NCBI GenBank assembly: GCA_000257205.1
Contig: AEZC01000151.1
Location: 1 to 35,667 of the forward strand
DNA length: 35,667 nt
From: Vibrio ordalii ATCC 33509
GTDB taxonomy: Bacteria > Pseudomonadota > Gammaproteobacteria > Enterobacterales > Vibrionaceae
Direction of reading: 5' to 3'
Positions 18,612 to 26,480 of this stretch are shown here, one piece after another. A model generated the notes under the pieces. That model did not search any database. It was not told the origin of the DNA and saw only the letters and a program-made list of their open reading frames with translations. Position 1 is the stretch's first letter, and the number at the start of each line of letters is the position of its first letter. The position numbers were made by a program, and so were the translations under genes.

Positions 18612-19994
18612 CTATTTTTCATAGCGCTTTTGTGGGCTTTTTGCATCTAAACTAGCCAAGTAATCTAACTTTTCACCAATTTTGGTTTCTAAACCTCGAT
18701 TTGTTGGCTGGTAGTAGCGTGTATCGCTCATTTCAGGCGGCAAATAACTTTCGCCAGCCGCGTAAGCTCCCGGTTCATCGTGGGCATAACGATATTGTGC
18801 TCCATAACCAAGATCTTTCATCAAACTGGTTGGTGCATTACGCAAATGAGGCGGCACCTCATACTCTGGCAAATTATGCGCATCAGCTAAGGCTTGCTTC
18901 CACGCGCTATACACGGCATTACTTTTGGGCGCGCACGCTAAATAGACAATCGCTTGTGCAATCGCACGTTCACCTTCCGCAGGGCCAACGCGGGTAAAAC
19001 AGTCCCAAGCGGCGAGCGCTACCTGCATGCCTCTTGGGTCGGCGTTACCGACATCTTCCGAAGCTATCGCCAATAAACGGCGAGCGATATAAAGTGGATC
19101 GCAGCCTGCTGCGATCATTCTGGCCGACCAATACAGCGCCGCATCGGGGTTGGAACCTCGAATCGATTTATGCACCGCAGAGATAAGGTCGTACCAAATA
19201 TCGCCTTTATTATCAAAGCGCGACACTTTTTCGCCTGCCACTTCGGCCAACAGTTTGAGCGTAATGAGCTTTTCACCTTGCGCATTCTCTTCGGCCATGT
19301 CGTACAGCAACTCAAGATAATTGAGTGACATGCGCGCATCACCATTGACCAATTCAGCCAAACGTTCGAGCACGTTATCCATAAACTGCGCTGCGACTTT
19401 ACCTAAACCGCGATCGTCATCGTTGATTGCTTGATTGAGCGCCAGCAAAATTTCATCGCTAGCCAGCGAGGTTAATTTGTACACCCGAGCACGAGATAGC
19501 AAAGCGTTGTTGAGTTCAAAAGAGGGATTCTCTGTCGTGGCACCAATGAAAGTCACAGTGCCATCTTCAATGTGTGGCAAAAAGGCATCTTGTTGAGATT
19601 TATTAAAACGATGCACTTCGTCTACAAACAAAATAGTACGTCGACCCGCCATTTTATTTTCGCGCGCTTTTTCAATGGCAGCACGGATCTCTTTAACGCC
19701 AGAAGTCACCGCAGAAACACGTTCAACCTCTGCATTGGCGTAATTCGCCGCCACTTCAGCTAAGGTCGTTTTGCCCGTACCGGGCGGCCCCCACAAGATC
19801 ATCGAATGAATATGACCAGCCTCTAATGCACGCCGTAGCGGTTTACCCACGCCTAAAATGTGCTGCTGGCCAATATACTGCTCAACCGTCTGCGGGCGCA
19901 TTCTCGCGGCCAACGGACGGAAATCTTCATCACCCGAAAAATCTAAGCTGTAGTTACCCACACTGCTGTAGTTACCCACACTATAGTTACTCAC
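18612..19994 (-). CDS. rarA: RarA (MgsA) replication-associated recombination ATPase
   Basis: The 460-residue AAA+ protein acts at stalled replication forks with SSB and RecA. Walker A GPPGTGKT is at 69-76 and Walker B ILFVDEVH has Asp125-Glu126. The sensor segment [12 protein letters not shown] and the C-terminal tetramerisation region ([14 protein letters not shown]) follow. It starts with GTG 19994, with a TAGGGA element about 9 nt upstream. Beyond the start the protein has a duplicated N-terminus ([14 protein letters not shown]) before the conserved LDFSG. E. coli has only MSNLSLDFS. Internal GTGs at 19979 and 19961 could also serve as starts. lolA lies 15 bp upstream. Confidence 0.95.
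   Translation of the reverse strand: MSNYSVGNYSSVGNYSLDFSGDEDFRPLAARMRPQTVEQYIGQQHILGVGKPLRRALEAGHIHSMILWGPPGTGKTTLAEVAANYANAEVERVSAVTSGVKEIRAAIEKARENKMAGRRTILFVDEVHRFNKSQQDAFLPHIEDGTVTFIGATTENPSFELNNALLSRARVYKLTSLASDEILLALNQAINDDDRGLGKVAAQFMDNVLERLAELVNGDARMSLNYLELLYDMAEENAQGEKLITLKLLAEVAGEKVSRFDNKGDIWYDLISAVHKSIRGSNPDAALYWSARMIAAGCDPLYIARRLLAIASEDVGNADPRGMQVALAAWDCFTRVGPAEGERAIAQAIVYLACAPKSNAVYSAWKQALADAHNLPEYEVPPHLRNAPTSLMKDLGYGAQYRYAHDEPGAYAAGESYLPPEMSDTRYYQPTNRGLETKIGEKLDYLASLDAKSPQKRYEK
19947..19994 (-). repeat. In-frame tandem repeat at the rarA 5' end
   Basis: Three units on the minus strand, at 19980-19994 (15 bp), 19962-19979 (18 bp) and 19947-19961 (15 bp), each start GTG(A/G)GTAACTA. 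All lengths are multiples of three, so the frame is kept, and each unit also supplies a GTG. Codons are NYS(S)VG. It looks like a local slippage duplication. Confidence 0.8.
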
Positions 19995-20009
19995 GCCTTA
20001 GTCCCTATC

Positions 20010-20612
20010 TCAATTACGTTGATCATCAACCTCGACACCTTGCGGGATCTGGAACGTGAAACGCGCTTTAGCGGCCGGTGTTAGTTGTACATTGCTAAAC
20101 GTAAACAGACTCTTCTGTCCATCTTGTTCAATCACGTTAAAACCTTTCACGATCCCTTTCTCATCAATCGCTATCTGAAACTGCCCTTGGTTTGAATCTA
20201 CCGCGGTTGGCGTTAGGGTGAAATCATCACCGTTTTGTGCAACTTTGTAGTGATCCCAATCACTGGCGCGATTACGGGTCAGCAACACAAAAGGAGTTTG
20301 TTCCGTCGCTTGTTCTTGATTATAAATACTCACTTGTTCGATAAATGGGCTGTAATACCACAAGGTTTTACCATCAGACACCAGTAAGTTTTCATCAGGA
20401 GCGGTCGTTTGCCAACGGAAAAGACTTGGCCGGACAATATCAACGTTCCCCTGACCTTCCATCACAATATCACCTTCAGGGCTGATCACTTGCTGGGAAA
20501 AGGTCGCGCTAAAACCAGCGTTCAGCGCGAGGCGTTGACTCAACTCTTCTTTTGGCGCAGCCAAAACAGCGACAGAAAAACTACACAACAACAGGGCTAA
20601 CACTCTTTTCAT
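20010..20612 (-). CDS. lolA: LolA periplasmic lipoprotein carrier
   Basis: The 200-residue precursor has a Sec signal peptide ([18 protein letters not shown], cleavage near Ala18). The mature chain is a LolA beta-barrel: [15 protein letters not shown], then [20 protein letters not shown] with the lipid-handling Arg, and a final strand [11 protein letters not shown]. It takes lipoproteins from LolCDE to the outer membrane, which would include the three lipoproteins near the left edge. ATG 20612 is chosen, with GGAG 10 nt upstream; an in-frame GTG at 20621 sits on that site. In E. coli ftsK precedes lolA, but not here. Confidence 0.95.
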   Translation of the reverse strand: MKRVLALLLCSFSVAVLAAPKEELSQRLALNAGFSATFSQQVISPEGDIVMEGQGNVDIVRPSLFRWQTTAPDENLLVSDGKTLWYYSPFIEQVSIYNQEQATEQTPFVLLTRNRASDWDHYKVAQNGDDFTLTPTAVDSNQGQFQIAIDEKGIVKGFNVIEQDGQKSLFTFSNVQLTPAAKARFTFQIPQGVEVDDQRN

Positions 20613-20645
20613 GATTACCACACTCCATGGATAACAATTTTTTGT

Positions 20646-20734
20646 CTATAACGTTTTCTATAACGTTTATTGATAAGGCCCTATTCTCTTAAGAAGCGTT
20701 CGCTTATCAGAATAACTTATTTATCAGGATAACT
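20646..20734. repeat. Two pairs of short direct repeats upstream of lolA
   Basis: CTATAACGTTT occurs at 20646-20656 and 20658-20668 (12-bp period). TTATCAG(A/G)ATAACT occurs at 20704-20717 and 20721-20734 (17-bp period, 13 of 14 identical). Both lie in the AT-rich lolA upstream region. They may be factor sites on successive helical turns or slippage products. Confidence 0.45.
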
Positions 20735-20802
20735 CGTTTATAAGGGCTTATTTGCTTGGGTTTGTCAGCGTTTTGTTGAGATTCAACCTCAGACGGCGTA
20801 CT

Positions 20803-21405
20803 TTACTGGCCACAGCACTGTTTGAATTTTTTGCCACTGGCGCACGGACAAGGATCATTGCGGCCAATCTCTTTAAATGGGTTAACGCGCTGCGTTTTCA
20901 TGCCGAGCATTAATTCATCAGCCATTAACGCGACTTCTGTGATCATGACATCCAACTGCTCAGCAAAATCACTCAAACTGGGTGGTGTTGCAAAACCCGC
21001 TTCGCTCATCTGCTGCTGTGTTTGTGTTTCATCGATGGCTAACATGAAGGTGGTCAACAAAGCTTGTAGCATGCGCAGGCTACCATCACCAATTTGAGTC
21101 TCTAACCATTGCGGTTCAACGACTGGCCAGACGCTCATAAACCCTTCAGCAAAATCAGCCCACTGAGTCGCATTATCTAGCAAGGCTAACGCCGAATATT
21201 CGCTACGTTTGAGCAAGTTATATTGCAGATTAATTTGCGCCATCACCATAGGTTCAAGTGCTTTGACTTGCTCCCCCACTAAAGGTTCTAACCAAGTTGT
21301 GGGTTCTAACGGCTTAGTGGCGAAATTGGATGCCAAAATAGCCCCTTCAAAAAAATGAGCGGATTGAGGAGCTGATTGAGGAAGAGAGAGCAATGAGTAA
21401 GTCAT
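20803..21405 (-). CDS. UPF0149/YecA-type protein with C-terminal SEC-C zinc motif
   Basis: The 200-residue protein has a helical N-terminal domain that resembles the YgfB/YecA (UPF0149) family ([19 protein letters not shown]...WLEPLVG). It ends in a SEC-C metal-binding tail, [20 protein letters not shown], with C-x-C-x8-C-C ligands, as at the end of SecA and YecA. The function is unknown. A ribosome- or SecA-linked role is only suggested by the tail. I start at ATG 21405, because a TATAAT lies at 21439-21444, so a longer TTG-initiated form from 21450 would begin upstream of its own transcript. No strong Shine-Dalgarno is seen. It is divergent from dusC. Confidence 0.82.
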   Translation of the reverse strand: MTYSLLSLPQSAPQSAHFFEGAILASNFATKPLEPTTWLEPLVGEQVKALEPMVMAQINLQYNLLKRSEYSALALLDNATQWADFAEGFMSVWPVVEPQWLETQIGDGSLRMLQALLTTFMLAIDETQTQQQMSEAGFATPPSLSDFAEQLDVMITEVALMADELMLGMKTQRVNPFKEIGRNDPCPCASGKKFKQCCGQ

Positions 21406-21438
21406 GAAAATCTGTACAGTTAAAATGGTTGACCAAGG

Positions 21439-21444
21439 ATTATA
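21439..21444 (-). promoter_or_regulatory. -10 element for the SEC-C protein gene
   Basis: Perfect TATAAT on the minus strand, about 34 bp before the ATG at 21405. The -35 region at 17-18 bp is poor (GTCACT-like). It is useful mainly for choosing the start codon. Confidence 0.5.
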
Positions 21445-21515
21445 TACCAACTCTTGCGTTTAGTGACTTTTGATTCGGTAACCACTACAATCTCGCCTCG
21501 AATTTTTAAGGCGAA

Positions 21516-22478
21516 ATGATGATGCGTGTAATTTTGGGCCCGATGGAGGGTGTGCTAGACCACTTGATGCGTGAACTGCTCACCCAGATGAATGATTACG
21601 ATCTGTGCGTGACTGAATTTGTGCGTGTCGTTGACCAATTATTGCCTGACCACGTTTTTTATCGCCTTTGTCCTGAACTGAAAACAGGCTCAAAAACGCA
21701 AGCAGGTGTTCCCGTGCACGTTCAACTGCTCGGCCAAGAGCCACATTGGATGGCAGAAAATGCCGCACGAGTTGCTGAATTAGGCGCGCACGGCATTGAT
21801 TTGAATTTTGGTTGCCCAGCGAAAACGGTCAACAAACACAAAGGCGGTGCGGCGCTGTTACAACATCCGGAATTGATTTATCAAGTGGTAAAATCATGCC
21901 GAGATGCGGTACCGAAAGCGGTCCCTGTTTCGGCTAAAATCCGCTTAGGTTGGGAAGACCCTAACGACTGCTTTGAAATTGTCGATGCGATTGAACAAGC
22001 TGGAGCAAACGAGCTCACAGTTCATGCCCGAACAAAAGCGGGCGGTTATCGCGCCAGTGAAATTAAGTGGGATTACATTAATCAGATACGCCAGAAGACG
22101 TCTCTGCCTCTTATCGCTAATGGCGAAATTTGGAACTATGACGATGGTCAAGCCTGTATTAAAGCGACGGGCGTAGAGTCATTGATGGTTTGTCGAGGCG
22201 CATTCAACGTTCCCAATTTAGGCAATGTGGTCAAACATAACCATAAAGTGATGCCTTGGCATGAAGTGGTTGATCTGCTCCTGCGCTATTCGCAATTTGA
22301 AATTAGAGGCGATAAAGGCTTTTACTATCCCAACCGAGTCAAGCAATGGTTTACCTACTTGCGTCAAGAATATCCGCAAGCTAACGAGCTCTTTCGCGAA
22401 ATCAGGACCTTTACCAAATCGGAACCTATTGTGGAGCACATTCAGCGTTACCGTGATCGGTTACAAAACACCTTGTGA
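21516..22478 (+). CDS. dusC: DusC tRNA-dihydrouridine(16) synthase
   Basis: This FMN-dependent TIM-barrel enzyme reduces U16 in the tRNA D-loop. The sequence tracks E. coli DusC throughout: LGPMEGVLDHLMRELLT, VTEFVRVVDQLLP, then the catalytic Cys100 in NFGCPAKTVNKHKGGAAL. FMN phosphate contacts lie in ANGEIWN and CRGAFN. The ORF begins with three ATGs. AAGG lies 4, 7 and 10 nt before them. The third (21522) matches the E. coli numbering, which would make the Cys residue 98. The subtype DusC is favoured over DusA/B by VTEFVRVVDQLLP and overall match. Confidence 0.95.
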   Translation: MMMRVILGPMEGVLDHLMRELLTQMNDYDLCVTEFVRVVDQLLPDHVFYRLCPELKTGSKTQAGVPVHVQLLGQEPHWMAENAARVAELGAHGIDLNFGCPAKTVNKHKGGAALLQHPELIYQVVKSCRDAVPKAVPVSAKIRLGWEDPNDCFEIVDAIEQAGANELTVHARTKAGGYRASEIKWDYINQIRQKTSLPLIANGEIWNYDDGQACIKATGVESLMVCRGAFNVPNLGNVVKHNHKVMPWHEVVDLLLRYSQFEIRGDKGFYYPNRVKQWFTYLRQEYPQANELFREIRTFTKSEPIVEHIQRYRDRLQNTL

Positions 22479-22489
22479 TGCGTTTTCTT

Positions 22490-22522
22490 CAGGCTTTCTC
22501 AACATCACGCCGAGAAAGCCTG
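22490..22522. terminator. Hairpin between convergent dusC and the ABC ATPase gene
   Basis: A perfect 11-bp stem (22490-22500 with 22512-22522) closes an 11-nt loop, between two convergent stops. The T tracts are broken on both sides (TTGCTGCTT on the plus strand), so termination may be partial or Rho-assisted. Confidence 0.65.
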
Positions 22523-22562
22523 TTGCTGCTTAGTCAACCACTGTGATAACGAAATAAAACCA

Positions 22563-23357
22563 TTAACTGAGTAGAAGGCTATCATCTGCCAGCTCTTCGC
22601 CTCGAACTTTCGAAAACATTTCCAGTAGATCAGGCACTTTCATATTGGCACGCTGCTCACCAGACACATCAAGAACAATTTCACCTTGGTGAAGCATCAC
22701 AGTGCGATCACCACACGCTAAGGCATCTTTCATCGAGTGCGTTACCATCATCACCGTCAAGTTAAATTCTTTGACGATTGTTTTGGTCAAATCAATGATA
22801 AAGGCCGCCATTCTAGGGTCCAGAGCCGCAGTGTGCTCATCAAGCAGTAACAATTTACTGTCAGATAAGGTTGCCATCACTAAGCTAACCGCTTGACGCT
22901 GCCCACCAGACAGTAGGCCGATGTTATCGCCTAAACGATCTTCTAATCCCAAACCAAGGATAGCGATTCGCTCTTGAAACAACTTGCGACGTGATGAAGA
23001 AAGTGACAGCCCCCACCCTCGGCGCTTGCCGCGCATGTAGGCTAAAGCCATATTCTCTTCAATGGTTAAATCACCACATGTACCGGCAAGTGGGTCTTGG
23101 AACACGCGAGCGCATAAACGTGCGCGCTGATCCACGCTCTGACGCGTGACATCGACTTCATCGATGAGTACTTTGCCTGCCATCATGGGCGTTTCGCCCG
23201 TTACAGCACCTAGTAAGGTCGATTTCCCTGCACCATTTGAGCCAATCACAGTTAAAAATTGATGTTCAGGTACTTCGAGGTGAACACCTCTTAACGCTCT
23301 ATTTTCTAAAATTGTGCCAGGGTTAAACGTGACTTGAATATCTTCTAAACGAATCAT
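22563..23357 (-). CDS. ABC importer ATPase (COG1101 type)
   Basis: The 264-residue ATPase has Walker A GSNGAGKST (39-47), a Q-loop VFQDP, the signature LSGGQ (149-153) and Walker B LLLLDE with Glu174, followed by an H-loop VTHS. It pairs with the permease and binding protein upstream, and its ATG overlaps the permease stop by four bases (ATGA) with an AGGAG site. This trio is the uncharacterised COG1101/COG4120/COG2984 importer type. In Firmicutes related systems (TrpXYZ) are linked to tryptophan by T-box regulation. The substrate here is unproven. Confidence 0.92.
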   Translation of the reverse strand: MIRLEDIQVTFNPGTILENRALRGVHLEVPEHQFLTVIGSNGAGKSTLLGAVTGETPMMAGKVLIDEVDVTRQSVDQRARLCARVFQDPLAGTCGDLTIEENMALAYMRGKRRGWGLSLSSSRRKLFQERIAILGLGLEDRLGDNIGLLSGGQRQAVSLVMATLSDSKLLLLDEHTAALDPRMAAFIIDLTKTIVKEFNLTVMMVTHSMKDALACGDRTVMLHQGEIVLDVSGEQRANMKVPDLLEMFSKVRGEELADDSLLLS

Positions 23358-24298
23358 AATGTTTCTCCTGACGCTTTATCCTTCTTAGCAACAACCGACC
23401 TCTGAGCAGGAGAATTACCCTTTTTTACTTTGAAGTTCCTTTTCATTTTTGGCGCAATCAGTGCAATGGCCACCAGCACAGCAGTAACTAAGTTGAGATC
23501 TGATGCCTGCAAACCGAACATACCCGAGCTCAAAGCAAAGGCGACCGCTAAACGGTACAGCACTGAACCGACGATGACCGCCAGCACTGCAACCCAGATC
23601 CGACGACCGGGGATCAACGTCTGCCCCAAAATCACAGCAGCAAGGCCAACTACAATCGTCCCTACGCCCGAAGTTACATCAGCAAAACTGTTGGTTTGCG
23701 CAAACAGTGCCCCAGCAAAACCGACAAAACCATTCGATAACGCAAGAGCAAAATAGGTATAAAACGAGGTGCTTCCGCCTTGTGCTCTCACCATGCGGGC
23801 ATTAACGCCCGTAGCACGCAGCCCAAGTCCAAAGTCACTGTTTAATAATCGCACCACAAACCAGGCCGAAATCAAGACCAATACACCCACGACCAACGGG
23901 CGAATGTAAACCGAATCACCCAAGGCTTCAAAAGGCGTAAGAATGGTCTCCTCGCCAAGCAGAGCAATATTGGGGCGTCCCATAATGCGAATATTGATGG
24001 AGAAGGCGGCAATCATGGTGAGAATCGACGCCAATAGATGCAAAATACCGCAGCGAACCGCAAGAAATGCAGTCACCCAACCAGTAAAGGCACCCGCAAG
24101 TATTGCCATTCCTGTAGCAACCCAAGGGTTAATACCTGCCACAATCGCCGTGGCGGCCACCGCAGCGCCCATCGGGAAACTGCCGTCAACGCTTAAATCG
24201 GGGAAATCAAGGACACGGAAAGTGAGGTAAACACCCAATGCCACCAATCCGTACAGCAGCCCTATCTCTAGAGCGCCAAAAAAAGCAAAAGCAGACAT
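23354..24298 (-). CDS. ABC importer permease (COG4120 type, branched-chain/ribose-like fold)
   Basis: The 314-residue inner-membrane permease has about eight to nine hydrophobic segments and belongs to the BPD_transp_2-like group (FRVLDFPDLSVDGSFPMGAA near the N-terminus, a segment typical of this subfamily). The C-terminus is a basic cytoplasmic tail. GGAG lies 5 nt before the ATG. It sits 59 bp after the binding-protein gene, across a hairpin, and overlaps the ATPase gene by four bases. It presumably forms a homodimer with two ATPases. Confidence 0.92.
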   Translation of the reverse strand: MSAFAFFGALEIGLLYGLVALGVYLTFRVLDFPDLSVDGSFPMGAAVAATAIVAGINPWVATGMAILAGAFTGWVTAFLAVRCGILHLLASILTMIAAFSINIRIMGRPNIALLGEETILTPFEALGDSVYIRPLVVGVLVLISAWFVVRLLNSDFGLGLRATGVNARMVRAQGGSTSFYTYFALALSNGFVGFAGALFAQTNSFADVTSGVGTIVVGLAAVILGQTLIPGRRIWVAVLAVIVGSVLYRLAVAFALSSGMFGLQASDLNLVTAVLVAIALIAPKMKRNFKVKKGNSPAQRSVVAKKDKASGETL

Positions 24299-24321
24299 AA
24301 CAACTCCTTTCTCTGCTTAAA

Positions 24322-24349
24322 CAGAGCTAAAGCCTTCGCTCTAGCTCTG
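24322..24349 (-). other. Intercistronic hairpin between binding-protein and permease genes
   Basis: CAGAGCTA (24322-24329) pairs with TAGCTCTG (24342-24349), and after one mismatch an inner AGC/GCT pair closes a CTTC loop. A short T run follows on the minus strand. It probably stabilises or partly terminates the upstream message so that the binding protein is made in excess. A CTCTG at 24311-24315 could pair with the CAGAG arm as an alternative fold. Confidence 0.6.
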
Positions 24350-24357
24350 AATGGTCT

Positions 24358-25323
24358 TTATTTTACGCTCGTAGCACGATCAAGTACTGACTGAGGAATA
24401 GTTACGCCCAGTTTTTCCGCTGCGGTTTTGTTGATCATTAAATCAGACCCTTTGGCCACTTTAACATCCAGTTTACCCGGTGCTTGGCCTTCCAAAATAG
24501 CGACAACATAGTCTGCGGTTTGTACGCCAATTTGGTAATAATCAAAACCAAGGCTCGCAACCGCGCCGCGTTCAACATAAGAGGTTGCTGCGCCAAATAC
24601 TGGGGTCTTAGCTTGGTTAGCCGAAACAATCATCCCTTCAATCGCACTGGCGACGGTATTATCAATTAAGGCGTAAAGGATGTCTGATTTTGAGGCGATC
24701 GCTTGTGTCGCGGTTTGTACGTCTGCGCTTTTTAAGGCTGTCGCTTCAATAAGTTTAATGCCATGTTTTTGAGTGCTCGATTTAAGCAGTTCCATCAAGC
24801 TCACTGCATTGGCCTCACCGGGGTTATACACTACGCCGATAGATTTCACATTTGGCATGATCTCTTTGATCAGCTCAACGTGTTGTTCAACTGGCGATAG
24901 ATCAGAAAGCCCGGTCACGTTCTTGCCCGGTTGCTCAAGTTTTTTCACCAATTTAGCACCGACAGGATCGGTCACCGCCGTGAACACGACAGGAATAGTT
25001 TTGGTTGCAGAAACGAGCGCTTGCGCCGTGGGGGTTGCGATGCCGACTAACACATCAGGATTTTCCCCGACAAATTGGCGCGCAATTTGAACAGCAATAG
25101 CTGGGTTGCCTTGCGCGGTTTTAAAATCAAAATCTAGATTTTTACCTTGTTCATAACCTTTTGCTTTTAAACCATCAAGTAAACCTTGTCTGGTTGCGTC
25201 TAAAGCTGGGTGCTCAACAATTTGCGATACGGCGACTTTCGCTGTTTTGGCCATAATGCTAGTTGAAGAGAGTAATACTGCTCCTGCAAAAACGGCGGTA
25301 ACAATGGCTTTGCCTGCTTTCAT
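24358..25323 (-). CDS. Periplasmic substrate-binding protein of the ABC importer (COG2984 type)
   Basis: The 321-residue precursor has a Sec signal peptide ending near Ala25 (STSIMAK) and no lipobox, so it is a soluble periplasmic protein. The body is the two-lobed ABC_sub_bind family: KVAVSQIVEHPALDATRQG, the TPTAQALVSATKTIPVVFTAVTDP stretch, NVTGLSD and a GVVYNPGEANAV strand. Relatives named TrpX have been linked to aromatic amino acids. I can only say that the substrate may be of that kind. A consensus AAGGAG site precedes the ATG, and a TATAAT lies just upstream. It is the first gene of the importer operon. Confidence 0.93.
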   Translation of the reverse strand: MKAGKAIVTAVFAGAVLLSSTSIMAKTAKVAVSQIVEHPALDATRQGLLDGLKAKGYEQGKNLDFDFKTAQGNPAIAVQIARQFVGENPDVLVGIATPTAQALVSATKTIPVVFTAVTDPVGAKLVKKLEQPGKNVTGLSDLSPVEQHVELIKEIMPNVKSIGVVYNPGEANAVSLMELLKSSTQKHGIKLIEATALKSADVQTATQAIASKSDILYALIDNTVASAIEGMIVSANQAKTPVFGAATSYVERGAVASLGFDYYQIGVQTADYVVAILEGQAPGKLDVKVAKGSDLMINKTAAEKLGVTIPQSVLDRATSVK

Positions 25324-25343
25324 CTTAACTCCTTGATTTAAGC

Positions 25344-25349
25344 ATTATA
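25344..25349 (-). promoter_or_regulatory. -10 element for the importer operon
   Basis: Perfect TATAAT on the minus strand. The start would lie about 14 bases upstream of the AAGGAG site, giving a leader of roughly 15 nt. The hexamer at 17 bp upstream (GCTACC) is a poor -35, which suggests that an activator helps. Confidence 0.55.
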
Positions 25350-25402
25350 CCCTTCCTAGTCAAAGCGGTAGCAGTGCTAGCAAATGCGCTCATCCCGTTA
25401 AA

Positions 25403-25417
25403 CACAGTTAACCTGTG
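25403..25417. promoter_or_regulatory. Candidate operator palindrome upstream of the importer
   Basis: CACAG, five bases (TTAAC), CTGTG is a 15-bp dyad about 60-70 bp upstream of the inferred start. The centre holds GTTAAC, as in TrpR operators, but the flanks are ACAG/CTGT and not CTAG-type. The regulator is unknown. Confidence 0.35.
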
Positions 25418-25620
25418 CCACATTAGGATTTATCCCATTGCAGATTGCTTACCACTTCATATTGTTTGGGTATAGGTGTTGGATGTTGTGTTTTTATATT
25501 TTTATGTACGCGCACTGAGCGTCGCTGACAACATTATTACCAGTAACTCAGGCTAAAGGGAAGTGAGGTTTAACAGTAAAGTAACAAAAAGAGAGCTAAG
25601 AATAAGGCGAAAGTTTAATA

Positions 25621-25654
25621 ACAAAGAGGAGTTCACTGCGGAAGCCCTCTTTGT
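25621..25654. terminator. Hairpin terminator downstream of yfbV
   Basis: ACAAAGAGG (25621-25629) pairs with CCTCTTTGT (25646-25654), nine perfect pairs around a 16-nt loop. On the minus strand it follows the yfbV stop by 26 bp and is trailed by TTATTAAAC. The T tract is imperfect, so efficiency is uncertain. Confidence 0.65.
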
Positions 25655-25680
25655 CTTTTATTAACCAGCTAACCGGCGGG

Positions 25681-26133
25681 CTAGAACCAGCGTTCTAACG
25701 CGGCTTCATCTAACTGGCGGAATGCTCGGTTAAGGATAACCGCCAGCTCTTTGTATCTCGGCTTCGCTTTGATTGGCTCTAAAGCAAAACCGGTATCGAC
25801 AATCTTCTGGTACAGCTCTCTGTACCACCCAGCAAGCGAAGGTGGAAGTTGGGTATTGGCGCGATTTCCCAGCCACCACATACCTTGTAGCGGTAAGCTT
25901 ATGGCAAAGAGTGCCACTACCACTGCTTGGGGCATCGCCTGTGTATTTTCAAAAACCATCTGTGTCAGGACACTGATTGCGGCGATAGCTGGCATAGCCT
26001 TCACGCCAAAACGCGTGGCTTTAATGATCCGTTGCTCAGGGAAAATGAGGCCTAGTTCTTTGCGCACAGGCCAAACATCCATATATTTCTGACCATCTTT
26101 CAGGCTGTGAACGATTCCAACTTTGTGATTCAT
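25681..26133 (-). CDS. yfbV: YfbV inner-membrane protein (DUF412/UPF0208)
   Basis: The 150-residue protein has two hydrophobic segments (about 47-65 and 69-90), with the conserved [14 protein letters not shown] motif just after the second. The soluble C-terminal part ([18 protein letters not shown]) is also family-typical. In E. coli YfbV has been tied to insulation of the Ter macrodomain from MatP effects. Whether it does the same in Vibrio is not shown. GAGGG lies about 6 nt before the ATG. It is divergent from ackA, the same neighbourhood as in E. coli. Confidence 0.93.
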   Translation of the reverse strand: MNHKVGIVHSLKDGQKYMDVWPVRKELGLIFPEQRIIKATRFGVKAMPAIAAISVLTQMVFENTQAMPQAVVVALFAISLPLQGMWWLGNRANTQLPPSLAGWYRELYQKIVDTGFALEPIKAKPRYKELAVILNRAFRQLDEAALERWF

Positions 26134-26238
26134 AGCGCGCCCTCACTCTCAATGCTGCCCATTAAACTAAAAAATAGTTTAATGATTCAACTAATCTAGT
26201 AAAAAATTGATAGAAGTTAATATTATTTCAATTTTTTT

Positions 26239-26267
26239 TTGTTATATTGGCCCATTATCGCTATTCT
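26239..26267 (+). promoter_or_regulatory. ackA promoter
   Basis: -35 TTGTTA (26239-26244) and -10 TATTCT (26262-26267) are exactly 17 bp apart, following an A/T-rich upstream stretch that could act as an UP element. The start site would be near 26274. Confidence 0.65.
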
Positions 26268-26280
26268 TTGCGAGCCCTCA

Positions 26281-26323
26281 ATCTCATTGTTGCCGTTATT
26301 TACAATTTAGGCAACTCCGAGAT
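26281..26323 (+). other. Two-step stem-loop in the ackA leader
   Basis: ATCTC (26281-26285) pairs with GAGAT (26319-26323). Inside a symmetric 3x3 internal loop, GTTGCC (26289-26294) pairs with GGCAAC (26310-26315) around a 15-nt loop. It lies within about 10 nt of the inferred transcript 5' end, so it may protect the message or sense something. Confidence 0.45.
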
Positions 26324-26401
26324 GAAATCTGCAAGGAATGCACGACGACTTTACGTTAAAAGCCCCGTCTCATGATACGGAAATTCAAGTTTTATTAACC
26401 G

Positions 26402-26436
26402 AGAATAGTAGCGCTCCACAACGCTTCTACTATTCT
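26402..26436 (+). other. 10-bp stem-loop just upstream of ackA
   Basis: AGAATAGTAG (26402-26411) pairs perfectly with CTACTATTCT (26427-26436) around a 15-nt loop that itself contains GCG/CGC complementarity. It ends 44 bp before the ackA ATG. The downstream T run is broken, so an attenuator is possible but not evident. Confidence 0.5.
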
Positions 26437-26480
26437 TGAGATTGATTTTTATCTTAAACGATTATTACAGGTAGTCACAC

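Larger units (their letters stand above)
25324..25680. other. Intergenic region upstream of the importer operon
   Basis: A 357-bp gap. Near the importer it holds a -10 element (25344-25349) and a palindrome (25403-25417). Near yfbV it holds a terminator-like hairpin (25621-25654). About 25440-25610 is AT-rich with no ORF or structure I can support. I found no convincing TyrR box. Confidence 0.6.
26134..26480. other. yfbV-ackA divergent region with the ackA leader
   Basis: A 347-bp region. It holds a good ackA promoter (26239-26267), after which a leader of about 207 nt contains two stem-loops (26281-26323 and 26402-26436). A TTGAT half site near 26207 resembles one arm of an FNR site, but the other arm (GTTAA) is poor. 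No ORF with a convincing start is seen in the leader. Confidence 0.6.

Noticed and set aside
25490..25515. TyrR box upstream of the importer operon
   Set aside because: The TGT...TTTA pattern lacks the required G-N14-C spacing and is embedded in a plain T-rich run.
26200..26225. FNR site upstream of ackA
   Set aside because: TTGAT is good, but the second arm after four bases is GTTAA and not ATCAA.
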